A stretch of DNA of 64,000 bases from Klebsiella indica (GTDB taxonomy: Bacteria; Pseudomonadota; Gammaproteobacteria; Enterobacterales; Enterobacteriaceae): assembly GCF_005860775.1 (NCBI RefSeq), contig NZ_VCHQ01000026.1:237286-301285 (forward strand), written 5' to 3'. Both the position numbers and the translations under genes were made by a program. The notes below the pieces were generated by a model. The model had not been told where the DNA came from. It saw nothing but the letters and a program-made list of their open reading frames with translations, and made no database searches. Below are positions 25,673-35,856 of the stretch, piece after piece; position 1 is the first letter of the stretch; every line of letters begins with the position of its first letter.

Positions 25673-27154
25673 ATGACCGCAATGTCAAAATTGAATCCAG
25701 TTCTTGCCGGTACCACGCAGAGCATTGACGCCTACCAGCAGGCGATCGCCCAGAGCAGCCAGGCGGTAGCGCAGTGGCTGCAGCAGCCTGAGATGTATCA
25801 GGGGAAAAGCGTTGACGAATTACGTCAGCGCATCCACCTTGATTTCAATGAACAAGGGCTCGGCAACCAGGCGGCAATTGACCGGGCGATCGAGTTTTTC
25901 CTCAAAGACAGCCTGTCGGTACATCACCCGCATTGCGTCGCGCATCTTCACTGCCCGAGCCTGGTGATTAGCCAGGCGGCGGAAGTGCTGATTAACGCCA
26001 CCAACCAGAGCATGGACTCCTGGGATCAAAGTCCGTCAGCGACCCTTATCGAAATTAAGCTGATTGAGTGGCTACGCGCCCAGGTCGGCTACGGCGCTGG
26101 CGATGCGGGCGTGTTCACCAGCGGCGGCACTCAGAGCAATATGATGGGGCTGATGCTGGCGCGTGATGCCTTCTTCGCCCGCCAGGGTCATTCGATCCAG
26201 CAGGAGGGGCTGCCGGGCGATATCCGTCAGTACAAAGTGCTGTGTTCAGAAAACGCCCACTTCTCGGTGCAGAAAAATATGGCGTTGATGGGCCTCGGCT
26301 ACCGTTCCGTGACGCTGGTGAAAACCGATGAGTTCGCCCGGATGGACATAGCGGACCTGCAAGCGAAGATCGCGCAGGCGCAGGCCAACGGCGAACAGAT
26401 CATGGCGATTGTCGCCACCGCAGGCACCACCGATGCGGGGGCAATTGACCCGCTGCGGGCCATTGCTGCAATCGCCGCCGAACACCAGATCTGGCTGCAC
26501 GTTGATGCTGCCTGGGGCGGCGCGCTGCTGATGTCTGAAAAGTATCGCGACCGCCTGGACGGTATTGAGTTAGTGGATTCCATCACCCTGGATTTCCACA
26601 AACAGTTCTTCCAGACCATCAGCTGTGGCGCGTTTCTGTTAAAAGAAGCCCGTCACTACGAGCTGATGCGCTATCAGGCCGCGTATCTGAACTCCGAATT
26701 CGATGAAGAGCACGGCGTACCGAACCTGGTGTCTAAATCGCTGCAAACCACCCGTCGCTTCGATGCGCTGAAGCTATGGATGGGCCTGGAAGCACTGGGC
26801 CGGAAGCAGTACGCGGAGATCATCGATCACGGCGTGACCATGGCGCTGAACGTGGCGGAATATGTCGAAACTCAGCCGTCGCTGGAACTGGTGATGCAGC
26901 CGCAGCTGGCGAGCGTGCTGTTCCGTTCTCGCCCTCACCAGATGGCGGGCAGCGATGATATGACCATCGGCCTGCTCAACCAGCGTGTTGGCGATGCGCT
27001 GCTGGCGACTGGTCGCGCCAACGTTGGCGTGACCGAGCACAAAGGCGTGACCTGCCTGAAACTGACACTGCTGAACCCCCTCGTCACGTTAGATGACATA
27101 AAGGTTCTGCTAAGCCTAGTGGAACGTACCACTGAGGAATTGCTGGCGCAATAA
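25673..27154 (+). CDS. ddc: L-2,4-diaminobutyrate decarboxylase
   Basis: A 493-residue group II PLP decarboxylase. DSITLDFHKQFFQT holds the PLP lysine (HK), and VDAAWGGALLMSEKYR the PLP-contacting Asp. FTSGGTQSNMMGLMLAR is the phosphate-binding segment. It releases CO2 from L-2,4-diaminobutyrate to give 1,3-diaminopropane, a polyamine. Start chosen at ATG 25673 with GGAG 5 nt before; GTG 25664 and ATG 25682 are alternatives. It forms an operon with dat. Confidence 0.92.
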   Translation: MTAMSKLNPVLAGTTQSIDAYQQAIAQSSQAVAQWLQQPEMYQGKSVDELRQRIHLDFNEQGLGNQAAIDRAIEFFLKDSLSVHHPHCVAHLHCPSLVISQAAEVLINATNQSMDSWDQSPSATLIEIKLIEWLRAQVGYGAGDAGVFTSGGTQSNMMGLMLARDAFFARQGHSIQQEGLPGDIRQYKVLCSENAHFSVQKNMALMGLGYRSVTLVKTDEFARMDIADLQAKIAQAQANGEQIMAIVATAGTTDAGAIDPLRAIAAIAAEHQIWLHVDAAWGGALLMSEKYRDRLDGIELVDSITLDFHKQFFQTISCGAFLLKEARHYELMRYQAAYLNSEFDEEHGVPNLVSKSLQTTRRFDALKLWMGLEALGRKQYAEIIDHGVTMALNVAEYVETQPSLELVMQPQLASVLFRSRPHQMAGSDDMTIGLLNQRVGDALLATGRANVGVTEHKGVTCLKLTLLNPLVTLDDIKVLLSLVERTTEELLAQ

Positions 27155-27187
27155 CCTTATTTTCCGGACACTGCTATACACCTTTCT

Positions 27188-27220
27188 GCCGGGTGGCGGC
27201 TGACGCCTTACCCGGCCTAC
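27188..27220. repeat. REP (repetitive extragenic palindromic) element
   Basis: The 33-bp segment starts GCCGGGTGGCGGC and ends GCCTTACCCGGCCTAC, the standard enterobacterial REP pattern with a mismatched stem. It is 33 nt past the ddc stop. REPs often stabilise upstream mRNA or bind DNA gyrase. Confidence 0.85.
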
Positions 27221-27376
27221 AACACCAATAGTATCATTGTGGTACGTATTTCCCACAGGCCCGTGCAAGCGAAGCGCCGCCGGGCGGTTGCGGAAAAATG
27301 CGCGATGTCAGCAATCGTATGCCGATAACTCACCTTATCGGCTTTTTATTCCCCTGCTTCCCTCCGACGCCCCTCG

Positions 27377-28120
27377 TTAAGCCGTTTTCAGATCCGGCGT
27401 CAGATAGTGAGCGATAAAACGGGTCAAAACAGCAGATGCCTCAGGGCTCTCCACCACTTCGCGACTCAGCTTTTCTGGATCAATCCCCTCATTGCGCAGC
27501 GCCGTCTGGCGCCAGGCAATCAGCGAGCGGGCAATCGCCGGGGTAATTTCCGGGTGGAACTGAGTGGACACGGCATGTTCGCCATAACGGACAATCTGGT
27601 GCGGATCGTGCCGGGAAGAAGCCAGCACCGTCGCCCCTTGCGGTAGCCTGATCACCGTCTGCATATGGGTAAGATGTGCGCTGAAAGAGGCCGGTTGCTT
27701 CGCCAGCAGGCTATCCTTAATCCCACGCTCAGACAGTGAAATAGTTTTGCTTCCCGCCTCGCGCCCTGCCGGGTGATAATCCACCTCACCGCCCAGCGCG
27801 TGTGCCATGAGTTGATGCCCATAGCAAACGCCAAACAGCGGCATCGCCATCGTCATCGCTTCACGGATCCATTCGGCGGTCATTTCACTCCACGGCAGAC
27901 GCTCAGTTACCATGTCCCAGGAGCCGGTGATCACCGCCACCGTATCCTTATCGGGCGCGGGAAGCGGTTCCCCGGCAAACACCCGCGCGACGCGGATTTT
28001 ATTGCGCCAGGGCGCAAGTAAATGGCTAAACCAGACAGGAAGATCGCCATGGTCGGAAATGATTTCAACCGGCGGAGTACCAGTTTGCACAAGAAGCAAT
28101 GTTTTTCGGCTTAACGACAT
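27377..28120 (-). CDS. Class I glutamine amidotransferase-like protein (YfeJ-like)
   Basis: A 247-residue protein with the GATase1 triad: the Cys in FGVCYGHQLMAHALGG (nucleophile elbow), and His and Glu in QFHPEIT. It is a free-standing domain like Salmonella YfeJ, related to GMP synthase amidotransferase domains, and may act as a gamma-glutamyl hydrolase or transferase. The start at 28120 is preferred over one 26 codons upstream, which lacks homology. It lies 104 nt after the PBP2-like gene in the same direction. Confidence 0.8.
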   Translation of the reverse strand: MSLSRKTLLLVQTGTPPVEIISDHGDLPVWFSHLLAPWRNKIRVARVFAGEPLPAPDKDTVAVITGSWDMVTERLPWSEMTAEWIREAMTMAMPLFGVCYGHQLMAHALGGEVDYHPAGREAGSKTISLSERGIKDSLLAKQPASFSAHLTHMQTVIRLPQGATVLASSRHDPHQIVRYGEHAVSTQFHPEITPAIARSLIAWRQTALRNEGIDPEKLSREVVESPEASAVLTRFIAHYLTPDLKTA

Positions 28121-28224
28121 CAGAGCGCCTTTTTCAGAATCATCCAGAACCCTACTATGAGCAAAAGCGCAGACGGCGGCAAATAACCAATCCGTCATCG
28201 CTTATGACCAGAGTGAATAACGGC

Positions 28225-30144
28225 CTACCGCGCATCGGCGCTCTCCACCTGCGGCACGTTCGCTCCCGCGCCACCGTCCTGTGATGCACTGGCCGGATCA
28301 AAGATATGGTCGAGAATCTTACGTGCAGTCGGCCCGGCCACCACACCATCGCCGCCGCCGTTTTCCAGAATCAACGCCATCGCCACCTTCGGATGCTGAT
28401 ACGGCGCAAACAACGTATAGAAAATATGGTCGCGCAGACGCACCGGGATCATTTTCGCGTTATAGGTCTGGTTCTCCTTGAGGCTGAAGACCTGGGAAGT
28501 ACCGGATTTTGCCGCAATCTGGTACGGCGCAGTGTGAAACAGCTTATATCCGGTACCGTTCGGCAGATTCGCCATGCCGTACATTCCGTTACGCACAATC
28601 CCCCAGTAAGGTGAATGCGGATCGCCAATCTGTGGAAGATTCTGCGGTTGCTGGTAGCGTTCAATCATATTGCCTTGCTTCATGGAATAGAGCAGATGCG
28701 GGTTTTTCACCTTACCGTTGTTAATCAGGGTAGTCAGGGCCTTCACCATCTGAATTGGCGTCGCAATCCAGTAGCCCTGGCCGATGCCGACGGAGATCGT
28801 GTCTCCCTGATACCACGGTTTTTTATGTACCCTCAGCTTCCACTCCCGGCTCGGCAGCACCCCGGTATACTCTTCATTCAGATCGATCCCCGTTGACTGT
28901 CCGTAGCCAAACTTACTTAACCACTCATGGATACGGTCGATCCCCATTTCATACGCCACCTGATAGAAAAACGTATCCGCCGACTCTTCAATCGCTTTGG
29001 TAACATTTAGAATACCGTGACCGCTCTTCAGCCAGTCGCGATAGCGGCGCTGCGTGCCCGGCAGTGTCCAGGTCGGCCCGCCAAAAAACGTCGTGGTAGG
29101 GGTGATGACGCCCGCGGACAACGCCGACAGCGCCATATAGGGTTTCACCGTTGATGCGGGTGGATATAGCCCCTGGGTCACGCGATTAATCAGCGGGCGA
29201 TCCGGATTATCCAGTAGCGCGCGATAAGCCTGATAGCCAATCCCCCTGACGAACGGGTTTGGATCATAGCTGGGGCTGGAAACCATCGCCAGCACCCCGC
29301 CATCGCGCGGATCGACGACGACGACCGCCGCACGCTGCCCCTTCAGCACCGATTCGATATACTGCTGTAAATGCAGATCCAGCGTCAGGTAGATGTTCTT
29401 TCCGGCCACCGGCGGGACCTCTTTCAGCAGGCGTACCACCCGACCATGGTTATCCACCTCAACTTCCTGATAGCCGGTGGTGCCGTGCAGCGCTTTCTCG
29501 TAGTAGCCTTCAATGCCCTGCTTGCCGATATTGTGGTCGGCGGCATAGTTCTCCGCTTCGCCCGCTTTCGCCAGCTTTTGCAGATCGCTGTCGTTGATTT
29601 TCGATACATAGCCGACCACGTGCGCCAGTTCCGCGCCATAGGGATACCGGCGCTGCTGGTAACTTTCAATGGTCACGCCGGGGAAACGAAACTCATTGAC
29701 GGCAAAACGCGCCACTTCAACATCGCTGAGATCGGATTTTAAGGTCACCTCTTTATAGCGGCTGTTGTGCTGCATGTCGTCGCGGAAATCGGCGATATCT
29801 TGTGGGGTGAGATCGATAATCGGCGTTAACTGCCGCAGGAGCGCCTTCATATCGGCGATTTTGCTCGGGATCACCTGTAAACGGTACAATGTAACATTTT
29901 GCACCAGCGGAATACCGTTACGATCGAAAATCAGCCCCCGGCTTGGCGCGATGGGCAGCATCTTGATGTCATTCTGGTTTGAGCGGGTCTGGTAAAAGTC
30001 GTACTGATCTATCTGGAGGTGATAGAGATTGACAATCAGAATAACAAAGCAGACCACCACCACCAGAAAAGCAATTACGGCACGGCGGATAAATAGCATC
30101 TTTTCCGCTGAGTGGTCGCGAATTTCATCTCTCATTAGGGACAT
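28225..30144 (-). CDS. Second penicillin-binding protein 2 (MrdA paralogue, PBP2SAL-like)
   Basis: A 639-residue class B PBP. It has an N-terminal transmembrane anchor (FLVVVVCFVILIVNLYHLQI), a PBP dimerisation domain, and a transpeptidase domain with the three catalytic motifs: STVK in PPASTVKPYM, SAD in EESADTFFYQ, and KSGT in AAKSGTSQVF. It resembles E. coli MrdA from end to end. No rodA follows, and the mrdB-dacA-rlpA context of true mrdA is absent. Salmonella has alternative PBP2 and PBP3 copies used in acidic conditions; this could be the same class. It is not a beta-lactam resistance call. Confidence 0.88.
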   Translation of the reverse strand: MSLMRDEIRDHSAEKMLFIRRAVIAFLVVVVCFVILIVNLYHLQIDQYDFYQTRSNQNDIKMLPIAPSRGLIFDRNGIPLVQNVTLYRLQVIPSKIADMKALLRQLTPIIDLTPQDIADFRDDMQHNSRYKEVTLKSDLSDVEVARFAVNEFRFPGVTIESYQQRRYPYGAELAHVVGYVSKINDSDLQKLAKAGEAENYAADHNIGKQGIEGYYEKALHGTTGYQEVEVDNHGRVVRLLKEVPPVAGKNIYLTLDLHLQQYIESVLKGQRAAVVVVDPRDGGVLAMVSSPSYDPNPFVRGIGYQAYRALLDNPDRPLINRVTQGLYPPASTVKPYMALSALSAGVITPTTTFFGGPTWTLPGTQRRYRDWLKSGHGILNVTKAIEESADTFFYQVAYEMGIDRIHEWLSKFGYGQSTGIDLNEEYTGVLPSREWKLRVHKKPWYQGDTISVGIGQGYWIATPIQMVKALTTLINNGKVKNPHLLYSMKQGNMIERYQQPQNLPQIGDPHSPYWGIVRNGMYGMANLPNGTGYKLFHTAPYQIAAKSGTSQVFSLKENQTYNAKMIPVRLRDHIFYTLFAPYQHPKVAMALILENGGGDGVVAGPTARKILDHIFDPASASQDGGAGANVPQVESADAR

Positions 30145-30290
30145 TAGCGGTCGTTTACCTGGGTTACAAAGGGCCTGAAAATGGAAAAGCGGGGAAGAAT
30201 AACGTTCTCAGGGCGCGAGCCCTACCGAAAGGTTGCTAATGACCTGGCAGAAATGTATCAGTATGTTAGAAAAATAAGTGACACCGTCAC

Positions 30291-30322
30291 ATAAAAGACC
30301 TTTGCCGCACGCGACAAAGGTC
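30291..30322 (-). terminator. Rho-independent terminator of the guanidine operon
   Basis: Read on the minus strand, the stem is GACCTTTG / CAAAGGTC with a GC-rich 10-nt loop, followed at once by TTTTAT. It lies 9 nt past the stop of the allophanate hydrolase gene. This is a textbook intrinsic terminator. Confidence 0.85.
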
Positions 30323-30330
30323 CAGACCGA

Positions 30331-32124
30331 CTAGCGTGACAGCCAGGCGCGCCAGCCGCCGTACGCGGTGATTTCCGTGGCCCCCTGTAACCCTTCAGCC
30401 TCGCAGATAAACCCCGTTAATCTGCGTCCGTCGGCGAGTTCGACTTGCCCTAAACCCAGCGGCGCAGCGATACCGGCTAACAATGAACCGACCTCTGCGG
30501 AAGGTAATTCCCACACTTCGACCGCAATCGCTCTCCCGCCGCAATTATCACGCACCATCGCCGGACGTTTACCATCAGCAAGCGCGTATAAACGATAATA
30601 AGGCGCGCTTTGGGTCGCCTGTAGCAATCGCCCGCCTCGCGCCCGTAGCTGGCCGTTAAGCGGCAGGCCATCAAGATGCGCGCCGCAAACAACCAGCGCC
30701 ATTCGGTCATGGCTGGCGGCATGTGCAGGTGGCGTTCTGTCCGGCAACGTCCCGCCAGGCAGCGCCAGCGGTTCACAACGCTGAAACGCATCGGCGAGGC
30801 TCAGCAGATATTGATCGGTAAAGACCCGGCCAAACAGGGTCACGCCGGATGGCAGCCCGTCAGGCATAAATCCAGCCGGCACGCTGACGGCGGCATAATC
30901 CAGCAGGTTCATAAAGTTGGTGTAATACCCCAAATCGGCATTACGCTTGATCGGCTCGGCGTCCAGTTCGTCAAGCGTAACCGGACGCGGATAGGTTGGC
31001 GTCAGAACGCAGTCCAGCGTTGCCAGAATCGCGTCGCACTGCGCCTTGTAATGCTGCAGTTGATACATCGCTTTAAAGGTCGTCGTCGCATCCGTCCCCG
31101 GCGCTTTCGCCAGCACGTCGCGAATCACCGGCAGCACCGCATCCGGGTTTTGTTCAATCAACGGGCCAACCACCGCATAGCGTTCAGCAACCCACGGCCC
31201 TTCATACAACAAACGGGCCGCCGCGAGAAACGGGGTGAAGTCTATTTCGACGGGGATGCCGCCAAGTGCCGTCATTCGCTCGCAGGCGCGGGTAAACAGA
31301 TGTGCGCTCGCTTCGCAGCCGAGAAAATTAAGCTCGCGCGGTATGCCAAAACGAAAACCCGCCGACAGCGTACCGAACGCCTGACGACGGTTCCACTGCG
31401 GATTGTGGCGACTGTATGCGTCCCGCGGATCGTCGCGCGCGACAAGATCCAGCAACTGACTGGCCTCATCGGCGGTAGCGCTGAAAAAGGTTACGCAGTC
31501 CAGCGTACGGCAGGCGGGCACCACCCCTGCGGTGGAGATCAGCCCTTTGCTCGCTTTCAGTCCCACCAGATTATTCAGCCCGGCGGGCACCCGTCCGCTA
31601 CCGGCGGTGTCGGTCCCCAGCGAAAAGCTGGCGACGCCTAACGCCACCGCCAGCGCGGAACCGGCGCTGGACCCGCCGGCGGGGTAATCCGGGTGATAGC
31701 TGTTGCGACAGCGGCCATATGGCGATCGGGTCCCATTGAGGCCTGTGGCAAACTGATCGAGATTGGTTTTACCTACCGGCACCGCCCCCAGCGCAATTAA
31801 CTGTTCGACAACGGTGGCGCTCTGCTCCGCCCGGTAGGCAAAGGCCGGACAGGCTGCGGTCGTCACACTCTCCGCCAGGTCAATATTGTCTTTAATGGCG
31901 AACGGCACGCCGTATAACGGCAACGATTCTGGCGTACATGCGTCCAGCCGCGCCAGAAAAGGCGCCTGTTCCTCTTCGCTCAGTATATGAATAAAAAGCC
32001 GAAACTCCGGATTCAACGCCTGCGCCCGCTGGCGTATTTTCGCCAGCAACGCACGTGGGGTGATGCTACCGCTGCGATAATCCGCCGCCAGGGTTGCCAG
32101 GCGTAAATCAAACGTTTGCTGCAT
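30331..32124 (-). CDS. atzF: Allophanate hydrolase
   Basis: A 597-residue amidase-signature enzyme. The N-terminal amidase domain shows PFAIKDNIDLA (Lys of the triad) and the serine-rich GGSSAGSALAVALG, with SLGTDTAGSGRVPAGLNNLVGLKAS carrying the nucleophile serine in a longer conserved region. The C-terminal ~130 residues form the allophanate-hydrolase C-terminal domain. It splits allophanate to ammonia and CO2. Here allophanate would come from carboxyguanidine through the deiminase pair encoded in the same operon. It starts 1 nt after the carboxylase stop. Confidence 0.92.
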   Translation of the reverse strand: MQQTFDLRLATLAADYRSGSITPRALLAKIRQRAQALNPEFRLFIHILSEEEQAPFLARLDACTPESLPLYGVPFAIKDNIDLAESVTTAACPAFAYRAEQSATVVEQLIALGAVPVGKTNLDQFATGLNGTRSPYGRCRNSYHPDYPAGGSSAGSALAVALGVASFSLGTDTAGSGRVPAGLNNLVGLKASKGLISTAGVVPACRTLDCVTFFSATADEASQLLDLVARDDPRDAYSRHNPQWNRRQAFGTLSAGFRFGIPRELNFLGCEASAHLFTRACERMTALGGIPVEIDFTPFLAAARLLYEGPWVAERYAVVGPLIEQNPDAVLPVIRDVLAKAPGTDATTTFKAMYQLQHYKAQCDAILATLDCVLTPTYPRPVTLDELDAEPIKRNADLGYYTNFMNLLDYAAVSVPAGFMPDGLPSGVTLFGRVFTDQYLLSLADAFQRCEPLALPGGTLPDRTPPAHAASHDRMALVVCGAHLDGLPLNGQLRARGGRLLQATQSAPYYRLYALADGKRPAMVRDNCGGRAIAVEVWELPSAEVGSLLAGIAAPLGLGQVELADGRRLTGFICEAEGLQGATEITAYGGWRAWLSR

Positions 32125-35100
32125 TTACACATTCTCCTCAATAATCACCGCCACCCGTTGCCCGGCATGAACCGCGCTACCCGGCTGAACGCTAATCTGC
32201 TGAATAATGCCGTCACACGGCGCCAGTAATGGGATCTCCATCTTCATGGATTCGAGCACAACCAGCACCTCTCCCTCGCGCACCCGACTCCCCACTGCGA
32301 CCTGCACCTGCCATAAGTTACCGGAAATTGGACTTTCCACCCCCTGCTCACCCTGCTGCAACGGCATATCGCCGCCCTCTTCGGTTACGTTCTCCTGAGT
32401 GGTAAAATCCGCCTGGCCGTTGGCAATCCAGCGCTCACGTTCGGCATTAAACGCCTGCTGCTGATGGTCGCGAAACGCGGCGATACTCTGCGCTTCACGC
32501 GCGAGAAACTGCTGATATTCCGCCAGCCGCAGCGTGCTATGTTCAATACGCAGGGGATAGCGCCCAAGTGGAAAATCGCGACGGATCCGCAGCAGTTCCT
32601 CAGCCGAAACCGGGTAAAACCGCAACTGGTCAAAAAAGCGCAGCAGCCAGGGTTTACCAGCAAAATCAGCGACATTATGATAGCGGTTCCACATTTGCAG
32701 CGTGCGGCCGACAAACTGATAGCCGCCAGGTCCTTCCATGCCATAGACGCACAGATAGGCGCCGCCGATACCGACGGAGTTTTCCGCCGTCCAGGTTCGC
32801 GCCGGGTTGTACTTGGTCGTCACCAGTCGGTGACGGGGATCGAGCGGGGTCGCAACCGGCGCGCCGAGATAAACATCGCCCAGCCCCATCACCAAATAGC
32901 GGGCGTCAAACACCGTATTCCACACCGCCTGTTCATCAGGCAGGTTATTAATCCGACGGATAAATTCCAGGTTACTCGGGCACCAGGGGGCGTCATGGCG
33001 CACGGTGGTCATATATTTGTCGATCGCTTTACGACAGGCCGGATCATCCCAGGAGAGCGGCAGGTGCACCACCCGCGTGGGGACCTGCAGATCATCGCTG
33101 ACGCAGACCGTCGCCCATTCAGCGCGTACCCACGCCAGCAGTTGTTCCAGGAGCAGGGTTTCTGGCTGGAAATGGATTTGCAGCGAACGGATCCCCGGCG
33201 TGATATCAATCACCCCTTGTCGGGATTGCGCTTCCAGCGCCTGCATCAGCGCGTGAATGCGAAAACGCAGCACCAGATCCAGTTCCGCCTCTCCCGCTTC
33301 CAGCAGCAGATGCGTATCGCCGGAGAGACGCGCCACCAGACGTTTATCCCCCTCGCCGCAGGTCATGACCATCGGCGAAGTCAGCGGCGCAGGTTGCCAG
33401 ACCGTCTCCTGTGGCTGGAGCGTCGCCAGTTCGGCGCGTCGCCCGGCGGCCAGCCGTCTGGCGGTGAGAAGATCCACCGGCACAAAACGCACTTTATCCC
33501 CGGCTTTAAGCTGTCCTGTTTGCCAGAGATCGGCTTCAATCACCGTCACCGGACAAACAAAACCGCCGAGGCTCGGGCCATCAGGCCCCAGGATCACCGG
33601 CATATCGCCGGTAAAATCCACTGCGCCAACGGCGTAAGGGTTGTCATGAATGTTCGAGGGATGCAGCCCCGCCTCGCCCCCGCTATCCCGGCTCCAGAGC
33701 GGTTTCGGCCCAATCAGACGCACGCCGGTACGGCTGGAGTTAAAATGCACTTCCCATTCGGTTGCAAAGAATGTCTCAATGTAGTCAGGCGTAAAGAACT
33801 CCGGCGCGCCGTGAGGGCCATAAATGACCCGCAGCGTACGCACATCCGCCAGCCCCGTGCGCAGGGCGTCGGGCAGTTTACTGTCATGCGCGGCAGTGGG
33901 CCGCGGCGCCAGATGCAATACGTCGCCGCCACGTAAAGCCCGCCCGCCGTGGCCGCCAAATTGGCCGAGAGTAAAGGTACTTTTACTCCCTAAATAGTCC
34001 GGCACCTGAATGCCACCGCTGAGGCAGAGATAGCTTCTGACGCCCGCGCCGCTGATGGCGCCCAGTTTCAGCGTCGCCCCTGCAGGGACAGTAAAAACGC
34101 GGTCCATTGGCAGGGGGACGCCATCCAGCGTGGCGGGCAGCGATGCGCCGCAAATCACCGCCTGAACAGCGGTATTAAATTTCAACGCTGGCCCGTTAAG
34201 GGTGATCTCCAGCGCGGCATCGTCTTCAGCGTTGCCCAACAGGCGGTTACCAAAACGCAGGGCGCGGTCATCCATCGGCCCCGATGGCGGTACCCCCACC
34301 GCCCAATACCCCAGGCGCCCCGGATAATCCTGAATCGTCGTCTGGGTACCGGCGCTCAAAACCTCAACCGTTGCCGCCTGATAGCGCAATTGCTCCAGGC
34401 AACGGGTCCAGGGGTGGCCCTCGGTAAACGGCGCAAAAGCAAGAATGTGCTGCAGATACAAAAGATTGGTTTCCACGCCGTACAGACGGGTCTCCGTCAG
34501 CGCCTGGAGCAGACCGGCGATCGCGTCCTCACGGCCAGGGCGCCATACGATGATTTTCGCCAGCATGGGATCGAAAAATGGCGGCACGTCGCAGCCTGCT
34601 TCCACCCAGCGATCAATACGCAGACTTCTGCCATCCGCCGCCGGAAACGCCGCTTCCGTCAACAACCCCGGAGAAGGCTGAAACTGCTGCCCCGGATCTT
34701 CCGCGTAAATGCGCGCCTGAATAGCATGCCCCTGTGGCCGTAGCCCGGCAGCCAGTTGACTCAGCGGCGGAAGATCGCCTGCCGCTAATTCAATCATCCA
34801 GCGCACCAGATCCACGCCCCAGACCTGCTCCGTCACGCCGTGTTCCACCTGAAGCCGGGTATTCACTTCGAGAAAGTAAAACTGCCGCGCCGCGCTGTCA
34901 TACACAAATTCAACGGTACCGGCGCTGCGGTAATTCACCGCCTTACCAAGGGCGATGGCTGCCGAACACAGGGCCTGGGCCATCCCTTCGGGCAGGTTTG
35001 GCGCTGGCGTCTCTTCAATCACCTTTTGATTACGTCGCTGTACCGAGCAGTCCCGTACGCCGAGGGCGATGACATCTCCGCATCCATCGCCGAAGATCTG

Positions 35101-35730
35101 CACCTCCAGGTGACGGGCGCGTTCAATATATTTTTCGAGAAATACCCCAGCGTCACTGAAGTTGTTTTGCCCCAGTCGCTGTACGGCCTCGAATGCCGCT
35201 GACAGCTCACTGGCATCGCGGCAGACGCGCATACCGATTCCACCGCCGCCAGCGGTACTTTTGAGCATCACCGGATAGCCAACCGTCTCTGCCGCACGCT
35301 GTGCTTCAGCGCTATCGGCCAGCAGCTCACTGCCTTCCAGCAGCGGTACTCCCTCGGCTTTGGCTAAGGCGCGAGCGGTATGCTTCAGACCAAAAATGCG
35401 CAACTGCTGCGGCGTCGGGCCAACGAAAACCAGCCCCGCCGCTTCGCACGCCTCGGCGAACGCGGCATTTTCCGAGAGGAAACCGTAGCCGGGGTGAATC
35501 GCTTTGGCGCCGCTCTGCCGCGCAGCGGCAATAATTTTTTCACTCGCCAGATAAGTTTGCGCCGCCGGGCCGTCGCCGAGGCTTAACGCTTCATCTGCGT
35601 CACGTATATGTAAACTGCTCAAATCGGCTTCAGAGTACACGGCCACGCCCTTGACTTGCATGGCGCGCAGTGTACGCAGGATGCGACAAGCGATAGCACC
35701 CCGATTGGCAATCAGTAAGGTATCAAACAT
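32125..35730 (-). CDS. Biotin-dependent guanidine (urea-type) carboxylase
   Basis: A 1201-residue single-chain carboxylase. An N-terminal biotin carboxylase/ATP-grasp unit (~1-450, MLKSTAGGGGIGMRVC) is followed by a KipA/AHS2-type domain (~465-770, GVPPSGPMDDRALRFGNRL), a KipI/AHS1-type domain (~910-1090, APWCPSNLEFIRRIN) and a C-terminal biotinyl domain with VLESMKMEIPL (biotin on the lysine). Homologues are usually called urea carboxylase. The guanidine-I riboswitch, UAAP1/UAAP2 pair and absence of urease support guanidine carboxylase, which makes carboxyguanidine using ATP and bicarbonate. Substrate follows from context rather than from a residue I can place with certainty. Confidence 0.88.
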   Translation of the reverse strand: MFDTLLIANRGAIACRILRTLRAMQVKGVAVYSEADLSSLHIRDADEALSLGDGPAAQTYLASEKIIAAARQSGAKAIHPGYGFLSENAAFAEACEAAGLVFVGPTPQQLRIFGLKHTARALAKAEGVPLLEGSELLADSAEAQRAAETVGYPVMLKSTAGGGGIGMRVCRDASELSAAFEAVQRLGQNNFSDAGVFLEKYIERARHLEVQIFGDGCGDVIALGVRDCSVQRRNQKVIEETPAPNLPEGMAQALCSAAIALGKAVNYRSAGTVEFVYDSAARQFYFLEVNTRLQVEHGVTEQVWGVDLVRWMIELAAGDLPPLSQLAAGLRPQGHAIQARIYAEDPGQQFQPSPGLLTEAAFPAADGRSLRIDRWVEAGCDVPPFFDPMLAKIIVWRPGREDAIAGLLQALTETRLYGVETNLLYLQHILAFAPFTEGHPWTRCLEQLRYQAATVEVLSAGTQTTIQDYPGRLGYWAVGVPPSGPMDDRALRFGNRLLGNAEDDAALEITLNGPALKFNTAVQAVICGASLPATLDGVPLPMDRVFTVPAGATLKLGAISGAGVRSYLCLSGGIQVPDYLGSKSTFTLGQFGGHGGRALRGGDVLHLAPRPTAAHDSKLPDALRTGLADVRTLRVIYGPHGAPEFFTPDYIETFFATEWEVHFNSSRTGVRLIGPKPLWSRDSGGEAGLHPSNIHDNPYAVGAVDFTGDMPVILGPDGPSLGGFVCPVTVIEADLWQTGQLKAGDKVRFVPVDLLTARRLAAGRRAELATLQPQETVWQPAPLTSPMVMTCGEGDKRLVARLSGDTHLLLEAGEAELDLVLRFRIHALMQALEAQSRQGVIDITPGIRSLQIHFQPETLLLEQLLAWVRAEWATVCVSDDLQVPTRVVHLPLSWDDPACRKAIDKYMTTVRHDAPWCPSNLEFIRRINNLPDEQAVWNTVFDARYLVMGLGDVYLGAPVATPLDPRHRLVTTKYNPARTWTAENSVGIGGAYLCVYGMEGPGGYQFVGRTLQMWNRYHNVADFAGKPWLLRFFDQLRFYPVSAEELLRIRRDFPLGRYPLRIEHSTLRLAEYQQFLAREAQSIAAFRDHQQQAFNAERERWIANGQADFTTQENVTEEGGDMPLQQGEQGVESPISGNLWQVQVAVGSRVREGEVLVVLESMKMEIPLLAPCDGIIQQISVQPGSAVHAGQRVAVIIEENV

Positions 35731-35856
35731 AAGCGGAACTCACAGGAACGCGGGTCGTCCCGCAAAAATCGCGTTTCCCCTGGGGTCGTCCCCGGGGCCA
35801 ACCGGCGCTTAAGATTTGTGCGTCGGTAGACTATTCAGCCGATAGGCATAACCCGG

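Noticed and set aside
30676..31641. 321-codon frame antisense to allophanate hydrolase
   Set aside because: No ribosome-binding site, low-complexity basic composition, and it is fully covered by a well-supported gene.
32464..33936. Very long open frame (490 codons) antisense to the carboxylase gene
   Set aside because: It mirrors the codon bias of a GC-rich gene; composition is Arg/Gln/His-rich with no domain, and the minus-strand frame has full carboxylase motifs.
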